From NCBI RefSeq assembly GCF_029167645.1, contig NZ_CP119147.1, forward strand, positions 5,846,501-5,910,500: DNA of 64,000 nt. The letters are read 5' to 3'. The notes under the pieces are model-generated. The model was not told the origin of the DNA. It ran no database searches and was given only the letters and a program-made list of their open reading frames with translations. Of the stretch, positions 35,636 to 43,841 are shown in pieces (the first letter of the stretch is position 1; each line of letters starts with the position of its first letter). Source of the DNA: Streptomyces sp. AM 2-1-1 (GTDB lineage Bacteria > Actinomycetota > Actinomycetes > Streptomycetales > Streptomycetaceae). The position numbers and the translations under genes were made by a program.

Positions 35636-36535
35636 ATGCTGCCCTGGACCCGTACACCGAGAGCTCCGCGTGCGCGGAGAACCCTCGCCGCGCTGCTCCT
35701 CGCCGTCGCCGCCCTCGCCGGCCCCTCGGTGGCCGCCGCCTCGGCCGCCCCCTCCGCCGGCGGGGCCGCTGCCGCCACCAGCGGCTGGAACGACTACTCC
35801 TGCAAGCCCTCCGCCGCCCATCCCCGTCCGGTGGTCCTCGTCCACGGAACCTTCGGGAACTCCGTCGACAACTGGATCGTCCTCGCGCCCTATCTGGTGG
35901 CCCGGGGGTACTGCGTCTTCTCCCTCGACTACGGACAGCTCCCCGGCGTACCGGTCTTCAACGGCCTCGGCCCCATCGACCGCTCGGCCGCCCAGCTCAG
36001 CACCTTCGTCGACAAGGTGCTCGCCGCCACCGGCAAGGCGAAGGCCGACCTCGTCGGGCACTCGCAGGGCGGCATGATGCCGAACTACTACCTGAAGTTC
36101 CTCGGCGGCGCCGCCAAGGTGAACGCGCTCGTCGCTCTCGCCCCCGACAACCACGGCACCACCCTCCTCGGGCTGACCAACCTGCTGCCCTACTTCCCCG
36201 GCGCCGCGTCCCTGCTGACCGCCGCCACCCCCGGCCTCGCCGACCAGGTGGCCGGATCGCCCTTCGTCACCAAGCTGAACTCCGTCCCCGACACCGTGGC
36301 CGGAGTGCACTACACCGTCATCTCGACCCGGTACGACGAGGTGGTCACCCCCTACCGCACCCAGTACCTCAGCGGTGCGAACGTGCGCAACGTCCTGCTC
36401 CAGGACCTGTGCGCGGTCGACGTCTCCGAGCACGTCGCCATCGGTACGGTCGACAGGATCGCCTTCCACGAAGTGGCCAACGCGCTCGACCCGGTGCACG
36501 CCACCCCGACGAACTGCGCCTCCGCGCTCAGCTGA
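35636..36535 (+). CDS. Secreted lipase/esterase, alpha/beta hydrolase (lipase class 2)
   Basis: 299 residues from ATG 35636 with AAGGAG upstream. A signal peptide (ARRTLAALLLAVAALAGPSV) is followed by an Ala-rich linker and the mature enzyme near GWNDYSCKPSAAHPRPVVLV. Catalytic landmarks are HGTFGNS (oxyanion), GHSQGGMMPNYY (nucleophile Ser), an Asp near STRYDEVVTPYRTQYLS, and His in SEHVAIGTVDRIAFHEVANA. Four Cys suggest disulfides (SCKPS/YCVF and DLCAV/TNCAS). It is predicted to hydrolyse triacylglycerols or esters outside the cell. It stands alone; nothing in sequence shows its regulator. Confidence 0.9.
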   Translation: MLPWTRTPRAPRARRTLAALLLAVAALAGPSVAAASAAPSAGGAAAATSGWNDYSCKPSAAHPRPVVLVHGTFGNSVDNWIVLAPYLVARGYCVFSLDYGQLPGVPVFNGLGPIDRSAAQLSTFVDKVLAATGKAKADLVGHSQGGMMPNYYLKFLGGAAKVNALVALAPDNHGTTLLGLTNLLPYFPGAASLLTAATPGLADQVAGSPFVTKLNSVPDTVAGVHYTVISTRYDEVVTPYRTQYLSGANVRNVLLQDLCAVDVSEHVAIGTVDRIAFHEVANALDPVHATPTNCASALS

Positions 36536-36783
36536 ACGATCCCCGGCCGGCGGCGTTCCGTACGGTGACGGCGCGGCCGGTGACGGCGCGGACGGCCGGC
36601 AGCTTTCCGGACCCCGGGGGCGCCGGCCGGCCGATCCGTCGGTGCCGTGCCGGGCGAGTGGGGCCGCGCGACCGCGCGTGGGCGGGCCGTCCCGCCGCAA
36701 TCCTTGCCGCGTACGGCGGGGAGCTGCCGCAGTTCATGCCGACGGGACCCCGATCGTCAGTCACGGCTGGGATCATGGAGGTC

Positions 36784-38334
36784 ATGACGACGATCAGTTA
36801 CTGGGACGAGGCCGCCGACTCCTTCGACGAAGAACCCGACCACGGACTGCTCGACCCCGTCGTGCGCGACGCCTGGGCGCAACGCCTGCAGACCTGGCTC
36901 CCCGCCACCGCGTGCGAGGTCCTGGACCTCGGCTGCGGTACAGGCAGCCTCTCCCTGCTCGCCGCGGGCCAGGGCCACCGGATCACCGCGGTCGACCAGT
37001 CGCCGCGCATGGTCGAGCAGGCACGCGGGAAACTCGCGGGCACCGGCTCCGAGGTGCTGGTCGGCGACGCCGCCCGGCCCCCGGTGGGAGACCGGCGGTT
37101 CGACGTCGTTCTGGTCAGGCACGTCCTCTGGGCGCTGCCGGAACCGGCGGCGGCCCTGGAGACGTGGTTCGGGCTGCTGAAACCCGGCGGCCGGCTCGTC
37201 CTGATCGAAGGCGTGTGGGGCGGGGTGGGTGTCTCCGCAGCCCGGCTCACCGCCCTGCTCGCCCCGTACACCGAGCGGGTCCACCACGAACCGCTCTCCG
37301 CGGACTCCCGGCTCTGGGGCAAGGACGTCGACGACGAGCGGTACGCCGTCGTGGCCCGCGCCGAGCCCCGCCACCGCCACACCGAGGTCGTCGACGTCCA
37401 CCTGATCCTCCGGCAGGGCCCCCGGGTGCTGCTCGCCCGCCGGGCCGGCACGGGGTACGCCGACGGCCTCCTCCACCTGCCCTCCGGCCATCTGGAGGAC
37501 GGGGAGGACGTGCGCGAGGCGATCGTCCGCGAGGCCGCCGAAGAGATCGGCGTCACCCTCCAGCCGGAGGAGCTGCGCGTCGCGCTCGTCATGCACCACC
37601 GCGGTCCCGGCGGCAGTCCGCGTACGGGCTGGTTCTTCGAAGCGGAGTACGACTCCGAGCGGGCCCCGTACAACGCGGAGCCCGCCAAGTGCTCCGAGCT
37701 GGACTGGTTCCCGCTCGACGCGCTGCCCGAGGACATGGTCGCGTACTGCCGGGCCGGCCTCGACGGCTACCGCTCGGGCGAGCACTTCCTGATCCACTGG
37801 CACGAGGACGGCGACCCGGTCGCCCACGACCCCGGCCTCCCGCGCCGTGCCGTCCCGCTGCCGTCGGCGGGGACCGGCACCGGCCGGGTGCACCACATCG
37901 AGCTGTGGGTCTCCGACCTGGCGGAGGCGGCGCCCGGCTGGGACTGGCTGCTCGGACGGCTCGGCCACCTCCCGTACCAGCGCTGGTCCCACGGCCGCAG
38001 CTGGCGGCGCGGTGACAGTTACGTCGTGATCGAGGAGTCGCCGGACGCGATCGCACGGACCCACGACCGGCTCCGCCCCGGCCTCAACCACCTGGCGTTC
38101 CACGTCGAGGACCGGGAGACGCTCGACGCGCTCGCGGCCCAGGCCCCCGCACACGGCTGGCGGCTGCTCTTCGCCGACCGGCACCCCTACGCGGGAGGCG
38201 ACGGGCACCGCGCCGCCTACCTGGAGAACGCCGCGGGATTCGAGGTCGAACTCGTGGCGGCCGGCCCGGGCCGCGAGGCACCCGCGCCGTGCGCCGGCGA
38301 ACCGGCCGCGGGGACGGAGGTCCCCACCGCCTGA
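36784..38334 (+). CDS. Three-domain fusion: SAM methyltransferase, Nudix hydrolase and VOC domain
   Basis: 516 residues from ATG 36784 (MTTISYWDEAADSFDEEPDH); ATG 36775 is an alternative. Residues 1-195 are a class I methyltransferase (VLDLGCGTGSLSLLAAGQG; LLKPGGRLVLIEGVW). Residues about 205-345 form a Nudix hydrolase with a full box GHLEDGEDVREAIVREAAEE then IGV. Residues about 365-505 form a VOC/glyoxalase-like domain (VHHIELWVSDLAEAAPGWDW, LAFHVEDRETLDALAAQ, AAYLENAAGFEVELVA). There is no stop or shift between modules. The joint role is unknown: the enzyme might repair or clean up nucleotides while modifying a second substrate. I know of no described pathway for this order of domains. Confidence 0.85.
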   Translation: MTTISYWDEAADSFDEEPDHGLLDPVVRDAWAQRLQTWLPATACEVLDLGCGTGSLSLLAAGQGHRITAVDQSPRMVEQARGKLAGTGSEVLVGDAARPPVGDRRFDVVLVRHVLWALPEPAAALETWFGLLKPGGRLVLIEGVWGGVGVSAARLTALLAPYTERVHHEPLSADSRLWGKDVDDERYAVVARAEPRHRHTEVVDVHLILRQGPRVLLARRAGTGYADGLLHLPSGHLEDGEDVREAIVREAAEEIGVTLQPEELRVALVMHHRGPGGSPRTGWFFEAEYDSERAPYNAEPAKCSELDWFPLDALPEDMVAYCRAGLDGYRSGEHFLIHWHEDGDPVAHDPGLPRRAVPLPSAGTGTGRVHHIELWVSDLAEAAPGWDWLLGRLGHLPYQRWSHGRSWRRGDSYVVIEESPDAIARTHDRLRPGLNHLAFHVEDRETLDALAAQAPAHGWRLLFADRHPYAGGDGHRAAYLENAAGFEVELVAAGPGREAPAPCAGEPAAGTEVPTA

Positions 38335-38434
38335 CCACCGGGCGAGCCGGTCCCGCCGCCCCCGGTTCCAGGAGGGACGGCCGGCGGCCGGGGGCGCGCT
38401 CCCGCTGCGCCACCTCGCCGCGGGCGGGCCGGGG

Positions 38435-38971
38435 TCACGCCCCGGGGCGCTCCAGCAGGCCGGGGAGGCGGCGGGCGCGGGCGATGCGCTCCAGCGTGTC
38501 CAGGGCCCCGGCCGCCCTCGCGGCCGCCACCGGATCCCGCCCGGCCAGCCCGCTCCGCGCGAACTCGTCCTCGTCCAGGCGCAGGACCTCCGAGGCGTCC
38601 GCCGACACCCACAGGTCCAAGTCCAGGTCCTCCACCCGCACTTCGCCGGCCACGACGACACAGGGGCGGGTGATGTCGCAGTACCAGCCCTTCAACCGCC
38701 CGTCGCCCGTCCGGACTTCCTTCACCGCGTACCACCGGTCCCGCCAGTAGTGCTCGGTGAAGACGTCGCCCGGCGCGAACGCCACGAAACCGAAGTCCCG
38801 TACCCCGGGAGCGGCCCACGGGGCGAGGACGGTCACCCGGCTGCCGTCGTCAGCCAGCCGGCGGGCCGGATAGCGGATCTTCGTCCGCCCGGCCTTGGTC
38901 AGCACGACGGTCACGTCCTCTGCCGCCGCGCCGGTGGTCGGGTCACCGGGTGATGCCGCAGACGGGGACAT
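38435..38971 (-). CDS. DUF402 domain protein
   Basis: 178 residues from ATG 38971. After a short variable N-terminus, VVLTKAGRTKIRYPARRLAD leads to FTEHYWRDRWYAVKEVRTGD, GWYCDITRPCVVVAGEVRVE and DLDLDLWVSADASEVLRLDE, the DUF402 pattern. Conserved Asp and Glu residues in YCDI, DLDL and DEDEF form the metal-dependent phosphatase site known from nucleoside-diphosphate phosphatase and FomD-like members. The likely activity is hydrolysis of a nucleotide or nucleotide-linked phosphate; the substrate is not shown. It converges on the methyltransferase-Nudix-VOC gene and is divergent from the GntR gene. Confidence 0.85.
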   Translation of the reverse strand: MSPSAASPGDPTTGAAAEDVTVVLTKAGRTKIRYPARRLADDGSRVTVLAPWAAPGVRDFGFVAFAPGDVFTEHYWRDRWYAVKEVRTGDGRLKGWYCDITRPCVVVAGEVRVEDLDLDLWVSADASEVLRLDEDEFARSGLAGRDPVAAARAAGALDTLERIARARRLPGLLERPGA

Positions 38972-39112
38972 GGCGTACCTCCTCGGAACGGACCGGGAGA
39001 CCGGACCGGACCGGGCCGGCCCTTCCGCCGGTCACGGGCGTGAGCCGACCGTACAGCGACGGAGGGACGGGCCGCCGCCGGGTTTCCGGGCCGGGGGTGC
39101 AGAATCGGCACC

Positions 39113-39487
39113 GTGACTCTGACGATCGTGATCGACCCGGACACCGGCACCGCCCCGTACGAGCAACTGCGCGCACAAGTCTCCGAACAGGCCCGCTCGG
39201 GCGCGCTCCCGGTCGGGTACCGGCTGCCGACCGTGCGCGGACTCGCCGAGGAACTCGGCCTGGCCGCCAACACGGTGGCCAAGGCCTACCGCGCGCTGGA
39301 AGCCGACGGCGTGATCGAGACCCGGGGCCGCAACGGCACCCTCGTCGCGGCGGCCGGGGACGCGGCGGACCGCAGGGCGGCGACGGCCGCCCAGGTGTAC
39401 GCGGAACAGGCCAGGCGCCTCGGCCTCTCCCGCACCGAGGCCCTCGCCCTCGCCGAGGACGCGCTGCGGGCGGCGTACGGGGCATGA
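39113..39487 (+). CDS. GntR-family regulator, YtrA subfamily
   Basis: 124 residues from GTG 39113. The winged HTH is standard: PYEQLRAQVSEQARSGALPV, GYRLPTVRGLAEELGLAANT, VAKAYRALEADGVIETRGRN. Only about 45 residues follow, forming the short helical dimerisation tail (RTEALALAEDALRAAYGA) of the YtrA group, which has no effector-binding domain. YtrA-type genes usually lead ABC-transporter operons, but none is adjacent here, so the target is unknown. A hairpin terminator follows at 39496. Confidence 0.9.
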   Translation: MTLTIVIDPDTGTAPYEQLRAQVSEQARSGALPVGYRLPTVRGLAEELGLAANTVAKAYRALEADGVIETRGRNGTLVAAAGDAADRRAATAAQVYAEQARRLGLSRTEALALAEDALRAAYGA

Positions 39488-39495
39488 GGGCCGGA

Positions 39496-39530
39496 GCCGG
39501 GGAACGACTCGCAGGGCGTCGCTCCCCGGC
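39496..39530. terminator. Hairpin terminator between GntR and AAA ATPase genes
   Basis: GCCGGGGA with ACGAC pairs with GTCG and TCCCCGGC, one base bulged. It lies between convergent genes. Confidence 0.6.
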
Positions 39531-39545
39531 CGGGCGGCGCACCGC

Positions 39546-40640
39546 TCACAGGTAGAGGCCCGCCTCCGTGCCCGCGTCCTGCTTCGGAACGGAGGCCGGT
39601 CCGCTGCCCCGCCGCAGGGCGAACAGCTCCGCGAGGGTCGCCCCGTCACGGCCGATCCCCTCCTCGGTTCCCAGCCAGGACACCGCCTCGGGCCTGCTCA
39701 GCGGGCCGACCTCGATCCGGGCCAGGCAACGGCCCGGCCGGACGACCGCCGGGTGCAGCCGCTCCAGGTCCTCGTTGGTGGTGACCGCCACCAGGACGTT
39801 CCGGCCCTGGCCGAGAAGGCCGTCCGTCAGGTTGAGCAGGCGTGAGAGCGCCTGGCCCGCCGTGTGCTTGGCCTCGCCCCTGATGAGTTCGTCGCAGTCC
39901 TCCAGGAGCAGCAGCCGCCACCGGCCCTTCTTCGCGCCGTCGTCCTCGCCGATCGCGATGTCCATCAGGTACCCGACGTCGTTGAAGAGCCGCTCCGGGT
40001 CGAGGACGCAGTCCACCTGGCACCAGTCGCGCCACGCGCGGGCGAGCGTCCGCAGCGCCGAGGTCTTCCCGGTCCCGGGCGGACCGTGCAGCAGCAGGAG
40101 CCTGCCGGAGACGTCGTCCGGGGTGACCCCCATCAGGCCGTCCATCGCCCCGGCCACCCGGGCCGAGTAGTTGGGGCGCACCTCGTCCCAGGTGCCCGCG
40201 GAGATCCGGCGCGTGGTGCGGTGCGGCCCGCGCTGCGGCGAGACGTACCAGAAGCCCATGCTCACGTCCTCCGGCAGCGGTTCCGGCTCGTCCTGTACGC
40301 CGTCCGTCGCCTCCTTGACGATGCGTTCCGCCAGTTCGGCGCTGGTGGCGGTCACGTTGACGTCGGCGCCCCGGTTCCACCGCCGCGCGAGCAGGGTCCA
40401 CCCCTCGCCCTCCGCGAGGGTCGCGCTGCGGCTGTCCTCCCGGGCGGTCCGCAGCACCGTCGCACCCGGGGGGACCAGCGTCTCGCCCGGCTTGACGCGC
40501 TCCAGGGAGGAACTGTGCGCGTACGGCTGCTCGCCCGCCGTGAAACGGCCGAGGAACAGCGAGTCCATGACGTCGGAGGGGGAATCGCTGTCGTCGACGG
40601 TGAGCCGGATGGGCAGCGCGGACTCGAGGTTGGCAGACAT
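39546..40640 (-). CDS. AAA-family ATPase with N-terminal DUF5925 domain
   Basis: 364 residues from ATG 40640 (MSANLESALPIRLTVDDSDS). The first 130 residues are the DUF5925 region (LGRFTAGEQPYAHSSSLERV, LLARRWNRGADVNVTATSAE). The AAA module has Walker A LLHGPPGTGKTSALRTLARA (about residue 190), Walker B WRLLLLEDCDELI, a sensor-1 Thr/Asn in VLVAVTTNED and an arginine-finger region RPGRCLARIEVGPLSRPEAV. It should be a cytoplasmic ATP-driven remodelling enzyme. Partner proteins are not indicated by the neighbours. It is transcribed convergently with the GntR gene. Confidence 0.88.
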   Translation of the reverse strand: MSANLESALPIRLTVDDSDSPSDVMDSLFLGRFTAGEQPYAHSSSLERVKPGETLVPPGATVLRTAREDSRSATLAEGEGWTLLARRWNRGADVNVTATSAELAERIVKEATDGVQDEPEPLPEDVSMGFWYVSPQRGPHRTTRRISAGTWDEVRPNYSARVAGAMDGLMGVTPDDVSGRLLLLHGPPGTGKTSALRTLARAWRDWCQVDCVLDPERLFNDVGYLMDIAIGEDDGAKKGRWRLLLLEDCDELIRGEAKHTAGQALSRLLNLTDGLLGQGRNVLVAVTTNEDLERLHPAVVRPGRCLARIEVGPLSRPEAVSWLGTEEGIGRDGATLAELFALRRGSGPASVPKQDAGTEAGLYL

Positions 40641-40950
40641 GCGCCCATGATCGGGCACGGTGGAGCCCGGCGCACCGGATTTCCCCGACCGGTGAGCCTT
40701 GCGGTTCCCGTCCGGCGCAGGGAGCGGGTCCCCCGTCCCGGTGGAGTGCGCGAGGGCGCACGGGGCACGGTAGGGAGGTGCGCGGAGCGACGGAACCACC
40801 CGAGTCCCGCCCGTATCGGGCGAGTGGAGTGACGTACCGTCAACCCCGCATGCGTGTACGTAATCCTGTGCCCGGGACACGCGTGTGTCCCCGCGGGGCG
40901 ATAGGGTTGACCTGCCCGCACCGGGTGCCCTTGTACGGGTGGGGAGTGAC
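40641..40950. other. Intergenic gap between divergent AAA ATPase and 87-residue protein genes
   Basis: Contains a perfect inverted repeat GGGACAC-N4-GTGTCCC at 40874-40891 and TTGACC near 40906, which could serve the plus-strand gene. No other gene is supported. Confidence 0.4.
40874..40891. promoter_or_regulatory. Inverted repeat, candidate operator
   Basis: GGGACAC (40874-40880) and GTGTCCC (40885-40891) are exact complements separated by GCGT, 60 bp before the small-protein start. Confidence 0.35.
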
Positions 40951-41214
40951 ATGGAACAGATAACGGTCCGCAGCAGGCCGCGCGTGCCTGCCATCACATG
41001 TGGGAGCAGTGCGACCAGTTCGCGGCTCGACCGCCACCTCGCGGTGCTCGGCGGCCCCGCGCTGCCACAGCGCGAGACCGCCGAGGCGACGCTGCTGATG
41101 CGTGAGTTGACCTCGCGCGACGCGGCGCACACCCGGGGCAGCAAGAGCGCCCGTGTGTCGCTCTTCGCGCCGCTGCGGCGTCTGCGGCGCTCGCTCTTCG
41201 GCAGCCGCCACTGA
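40951..41214 (+). CDS. Small basic protein, unknown function
   Basis: 87 residues from ATG 40951 with GGGGAG upstream. The sequence (MEQITVRSRPRVPAITCGSS; ATSSRLDRHLAVLGGPALPQ; RSLFGSRH at the end) is Arg-rich, with one Cys, no signal peptide and no membrane helix. The central part, LDRHLAVLGGPALPQRETAE, may be helical. I do not recognise a family, but codon bias and the ribosome-binding site support a real gene. It lies alone between the AAA ATPase promoter and the convergent type-ISP-like gene. Confidence 0.65.
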   Translation: MEQITVRSRPRVPAITCGSSATSSRLDRHLAVLGGPALPQRETAEATLLMRELTSRDAAHTRGSKSARVSLFAPLRRLRRSLFGSRH

Positions 41215-41456
41215 CGGCTCGGCCCGGCCGCGACCGGCCCGGCCGCGACCGGCCCGGCCGTCACCGGGTCGACCCCTTCGCGCGGGTCGGCCCGGGACAT
41301 CGCTCTGCCCCGACGCGGGGCTGCCGCCCGCCCTCCCCGTCCTCCCCGGGGCGTACGGCGGCCTCCGCACGCGTCCAGGCCCGGTGACGACCCGGGGCCT
41401 GGGAGCCTCTGCCACGGGACCCGCCGGAAGCGAAGGCCGCCGGAGGTCCTCCCTCC

Positions 41457-42794
41457 TCACAGCAGCGCGAACTGTCCCTCCGGGCCCTCCTCCCGATGGC
41501 CGAGGACCGACGCAGGACGCCGGGCCGCCGCCGGGACCGGCAGCACTCCCGCCGCCCGCAGCTCCTCCCGCGAGACGGTCCGCGCCGCGTCGATCCGCCC
41601 GGCCATCTCCCGCTGCCGGTCCCCGAGGCCGTCGAGCAGGGCGAGCACGGTGATCAGCTCCAGCAGCTCCGAGGTCCACTCCCGGGGCCAGGCGGCCGGC
41701 GCCACCGCGTCCAGCCCCTCCCGCTCCCCGTCGCTCCACGAGGCCGCCCGCCGGCCGAACCACACCTCCAGCATCCGTACGCCGCCCACCCGGTACTCCC
41801 AGGCCGCCGCCGGTACCGGAGCGATCCGCCCCTCGTCGAGCAGCAGCGTCCCGCTCGCCGCGTCGTACGTCACCGAGCCGGGCCGGGGCGGCACGGCGGA
41901 CCGCACGTAGGGCCGCCGTCCGCCGGGCAGCCGGGGCCGCTCCCCGTCGGCCGATCGGCGCAGCTGGAGCCGGAGGATCTCACGGCCCAGCTCCACTCCG
42001 GCCGACCACAGCGCCCCGTCGCGGGGGAGCGGGACGAGGCATCCCGCCGGGGAGGGGCGCGCGGCGGCCAGGACCCAGGCGAGCAGCGACCTCGGCGTCA
42101 CCGCCCCGTCACCGTCCACCCCGATGCTGCCGCCCGGACCCGTCCCGGCGGCCCCGAGCAGGGCCAGGAGCCCCGGGGCCAGATTGGGTTCGGCCCCACC
42201 AGGACGCCGGAAGAGCGGCCGGATCCGTCCGGGCCGGCCCGCGGGGGCGTACCCGTCGGGGAGCAGGGAGGTCGCCGACAGGGCGGGGCCGGTGTCCTGG
42301 GGGAGGTGCCCGTGCTCGACGACGAAGAGCTGGTGCGCGTCGGCCACCCGCCAGAGTTCGGGGCGGGCGGCATCGATCAGACGATGGTCCGGAATCAGCC
42401 ACTGCTCGTCGAACGGCCCGTGCAGGACGCGTACCGGCCCGGGGCAGGCCCCCGGGGCCCGGGAGAACCGGCCGGTGGAGGCGGCCTGCCCGGGCAGTGC
42501 GGCGACCGGGGTGTGCGGGGTACGGAACCGGGTGGGCCCGAAGAGTCGCTCCTGCTCCTCGCCCCCGGCCCGCGCCAGCCGCTCCCAGCGTGCCTCCAGG
42601 GACGCGGCGTCGGGCCCGGTGACCCAGGACCGGCCGGTGCGGAGGGGCCGTACGGACCAGGGCATCAGCTCGTCCAGGGTGGGGTGGGCGAGGCCCTGAC
42701 GCGGTACCGCGGCGGCACCCGGACCGCCGCCGTCGTCCCCGGAGCCCGGACCCGCCGTGCCCCGGGCGTCCCCGGCCGCCCTGCCCGCTGCCAC
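41457..42794 (-). CDS. Orphan type-ISP restriction/modification-like protein, without visible catalytic motifs
   Basis: About 445 residues from GTG 42794 behind GGGAGG; ATG 42663 (MPWSVRPLRTGRSWVTGPDA) is a conservative start. The conserved order is LDELMPWSVRPLRTGRSWVT, RFRTPHTPVAALPGQAASTG, VRVLHGPFDEQWLIPDHRLI, DAARPELWRVADAHQLFVVE, RPLFRRPGGAEPNLAPGLLA, and WEYRVGGVRMLEVWFG. It corresponds to the C-terminal half of type ISP (LlaBIII-like) enzymes, which read the DNA target. I see neither a helicase/nuclease domain nor the methyltransferase NPPY motif. It is therefore a stand-alone descendant of unknown role, perhaps DNA binding. Confidence 0.75.
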   Translation of the reverse strand: MAAGRAAGDARGTAGPGSGDDGGGPGAAAVPRQGLAHPTLDELMPWSVRPLRTGRSWVTGPDAASLEARWERLARAGGEEQERLFGPTRFRTPHTPVAALPGQAASTGRFSRAPGACPGPVRVLHGPFDEQWLIPDHRLIDAARPELWRVADAHQLFVVEHGHLPQDTGPALSATSLLPDGYAPAGRPGRIRPLFRRPGGAEPNLAPGLLALLGAAGTGPGGSIGVDGDGAVTPRSLLAWVLAAARPSPAGCLVPLPRDGALWSAGVELGREILRLQLRRSADGERPRLPGGRRPYVRSAVPPRPGSVTYDAASGTLLLDEGRIAPVPAAAWEYRVGGVRMLEVWFGRRAASWSDGEREGLDAVAPAAWPREWTSELLELITVLALLDGLGDRQREMAGRIDAARTVSREELRAAGVLPVPAAARRPASVLGHREEGPEGQFALL

Positions 42795-42985
42795 CGTGTC
42801 GTCCTCCCGCTCGCCACGTCCGCCGCCCTCTCTCCGGCATCGTATCGGGGCGCCCGGGCCGCGGTCCGGGCCCCGGCCGGCCCACCGGGAGCCCACGCCG
42901 GGGGGTGGGGGCCCGGGCCGCGTGCGCGCGCCGGCGAGCGGACGGGGTGGCTCCGACCGGACCCGGAGGGCACGCCCGCGCCGGG

Positions 42986-43798
42986 TCAGTCCGCGTCCAC
43001 CGTGACCGAGAAGGAGAACCGGTCGCCCCGGTAGTGGATGCGGGCCACGTCGACGACCCGGCCGGCGGTGTCGTAGGTGACGCCGGTGAAGTGCAGGATC
43101 GGGCTGAGCAACGGCACCCGAAGCAGCGCCGCCGTGGCGGGGTCGGCGAGCCGGGCCTCCACGGTGTCGGTGATCCGGGATATCGGCACCCCCGCCGTGT
43201 CCCGCAGGACCTTCGTCATCGGCCACCGCTCCAGATCGGCGACGTCCACCCGCGCGGCTACCTCCGGACGCAGCGTGTTCTCGGCCCAGTTGACGGGCTC
43301 GCCGGTCAACGCGTCGCAGCGCAGCCGCCGGTAGCCCACCACCTCGGCGCAGTCCGGGAAGTAGTGGGCAAGTTCCCCGGGGACGGCGCACGGCCCGTGG
43401 CCGAGGACGGTCGTCCGCTCGCCCGACTGCTGCGCCACGACGGCGTCGACGGAGCCGAGCACCCGGACCGGCGCCGCGCGCCTCGCCGGGGGCTCGATGA
43501 AGGTGCCGTGCCGCCGGCGCCGGCTGATCAGCCCTTCCGACTCCAGCTCCTTGAGGGCCTGGCGCATGGTCAGCACGCCCACCCCGTAGTGGGCGGCGAG
43601 CCGCTCCTCGGTCGGCAGCCGGGACGGGGCGCCGCGCGGGCGGCCGAGTATCGAGGCGCGCAGCGACTGGGAGACCTGGTACCAGAGCGGGAGTTTCGCG
43701 TTCAGCACCAGCGAATCAGGGGCGAAGGCGGCCGGGGTGCCCCCGCCCGCCCCGGTCCCGTCCCCGGGGCCGCTCTCGCTCGTACGTCCTGCCGCCAT
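42986..43798 (-). CDS. GntR-family regulator with UTRA domain (HutC subfamily)
   Basis: 270 residues from ATG 43798. The winged HTH lies at about residues 35-100 (PLWYQVSQSLRASILGRPRG, LPTEERLAAHYGVGVLTMRQ, LKELESEGLISRRRRHGTFI). The UTRA effector domain follows (VLGHGPCAVPGELAHYFPDC, YRRLRCDALTGEPVNWAENT, LHFTGVTYDTAGRVVDVARI). It is adjacent to, and on the same strand as, hmgA (43 bp between hmgA's stop and this start), so regulation of tyrosine/homogentisate catabolism is a fair guess. The effector is not visible from sequence. Confidence 0.9.
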   Translation of the reverse strand: MAAGRTSESGPGDGTGAGGGTPAAFAPDSLVLNAKLPLWYQVSQSLRASILGRPRGAPSRLPTEERLAAHYGVGVLTMRQALKELESEGLISRRRRHGTFIEPPARRAAPVRVLGSVDAVVAQQSGERTTVLGHGPCAVPGELAHYFPDCAEVVGYRRLRCDALTGEPVNWAENTLRPEVAARVDVADLERWPMTKVLRDTAGVPISRITDTVEARLADPATAALLRVPLLSPILHFTGVTYDTAGRVVDVARIHYRGDRFSFSVTVDAD

Positions 43799-43841
43799 CC
43801 GGCTCTCCCCCTGCCGGCCCGGACTCTTCCGGACACGGAAT

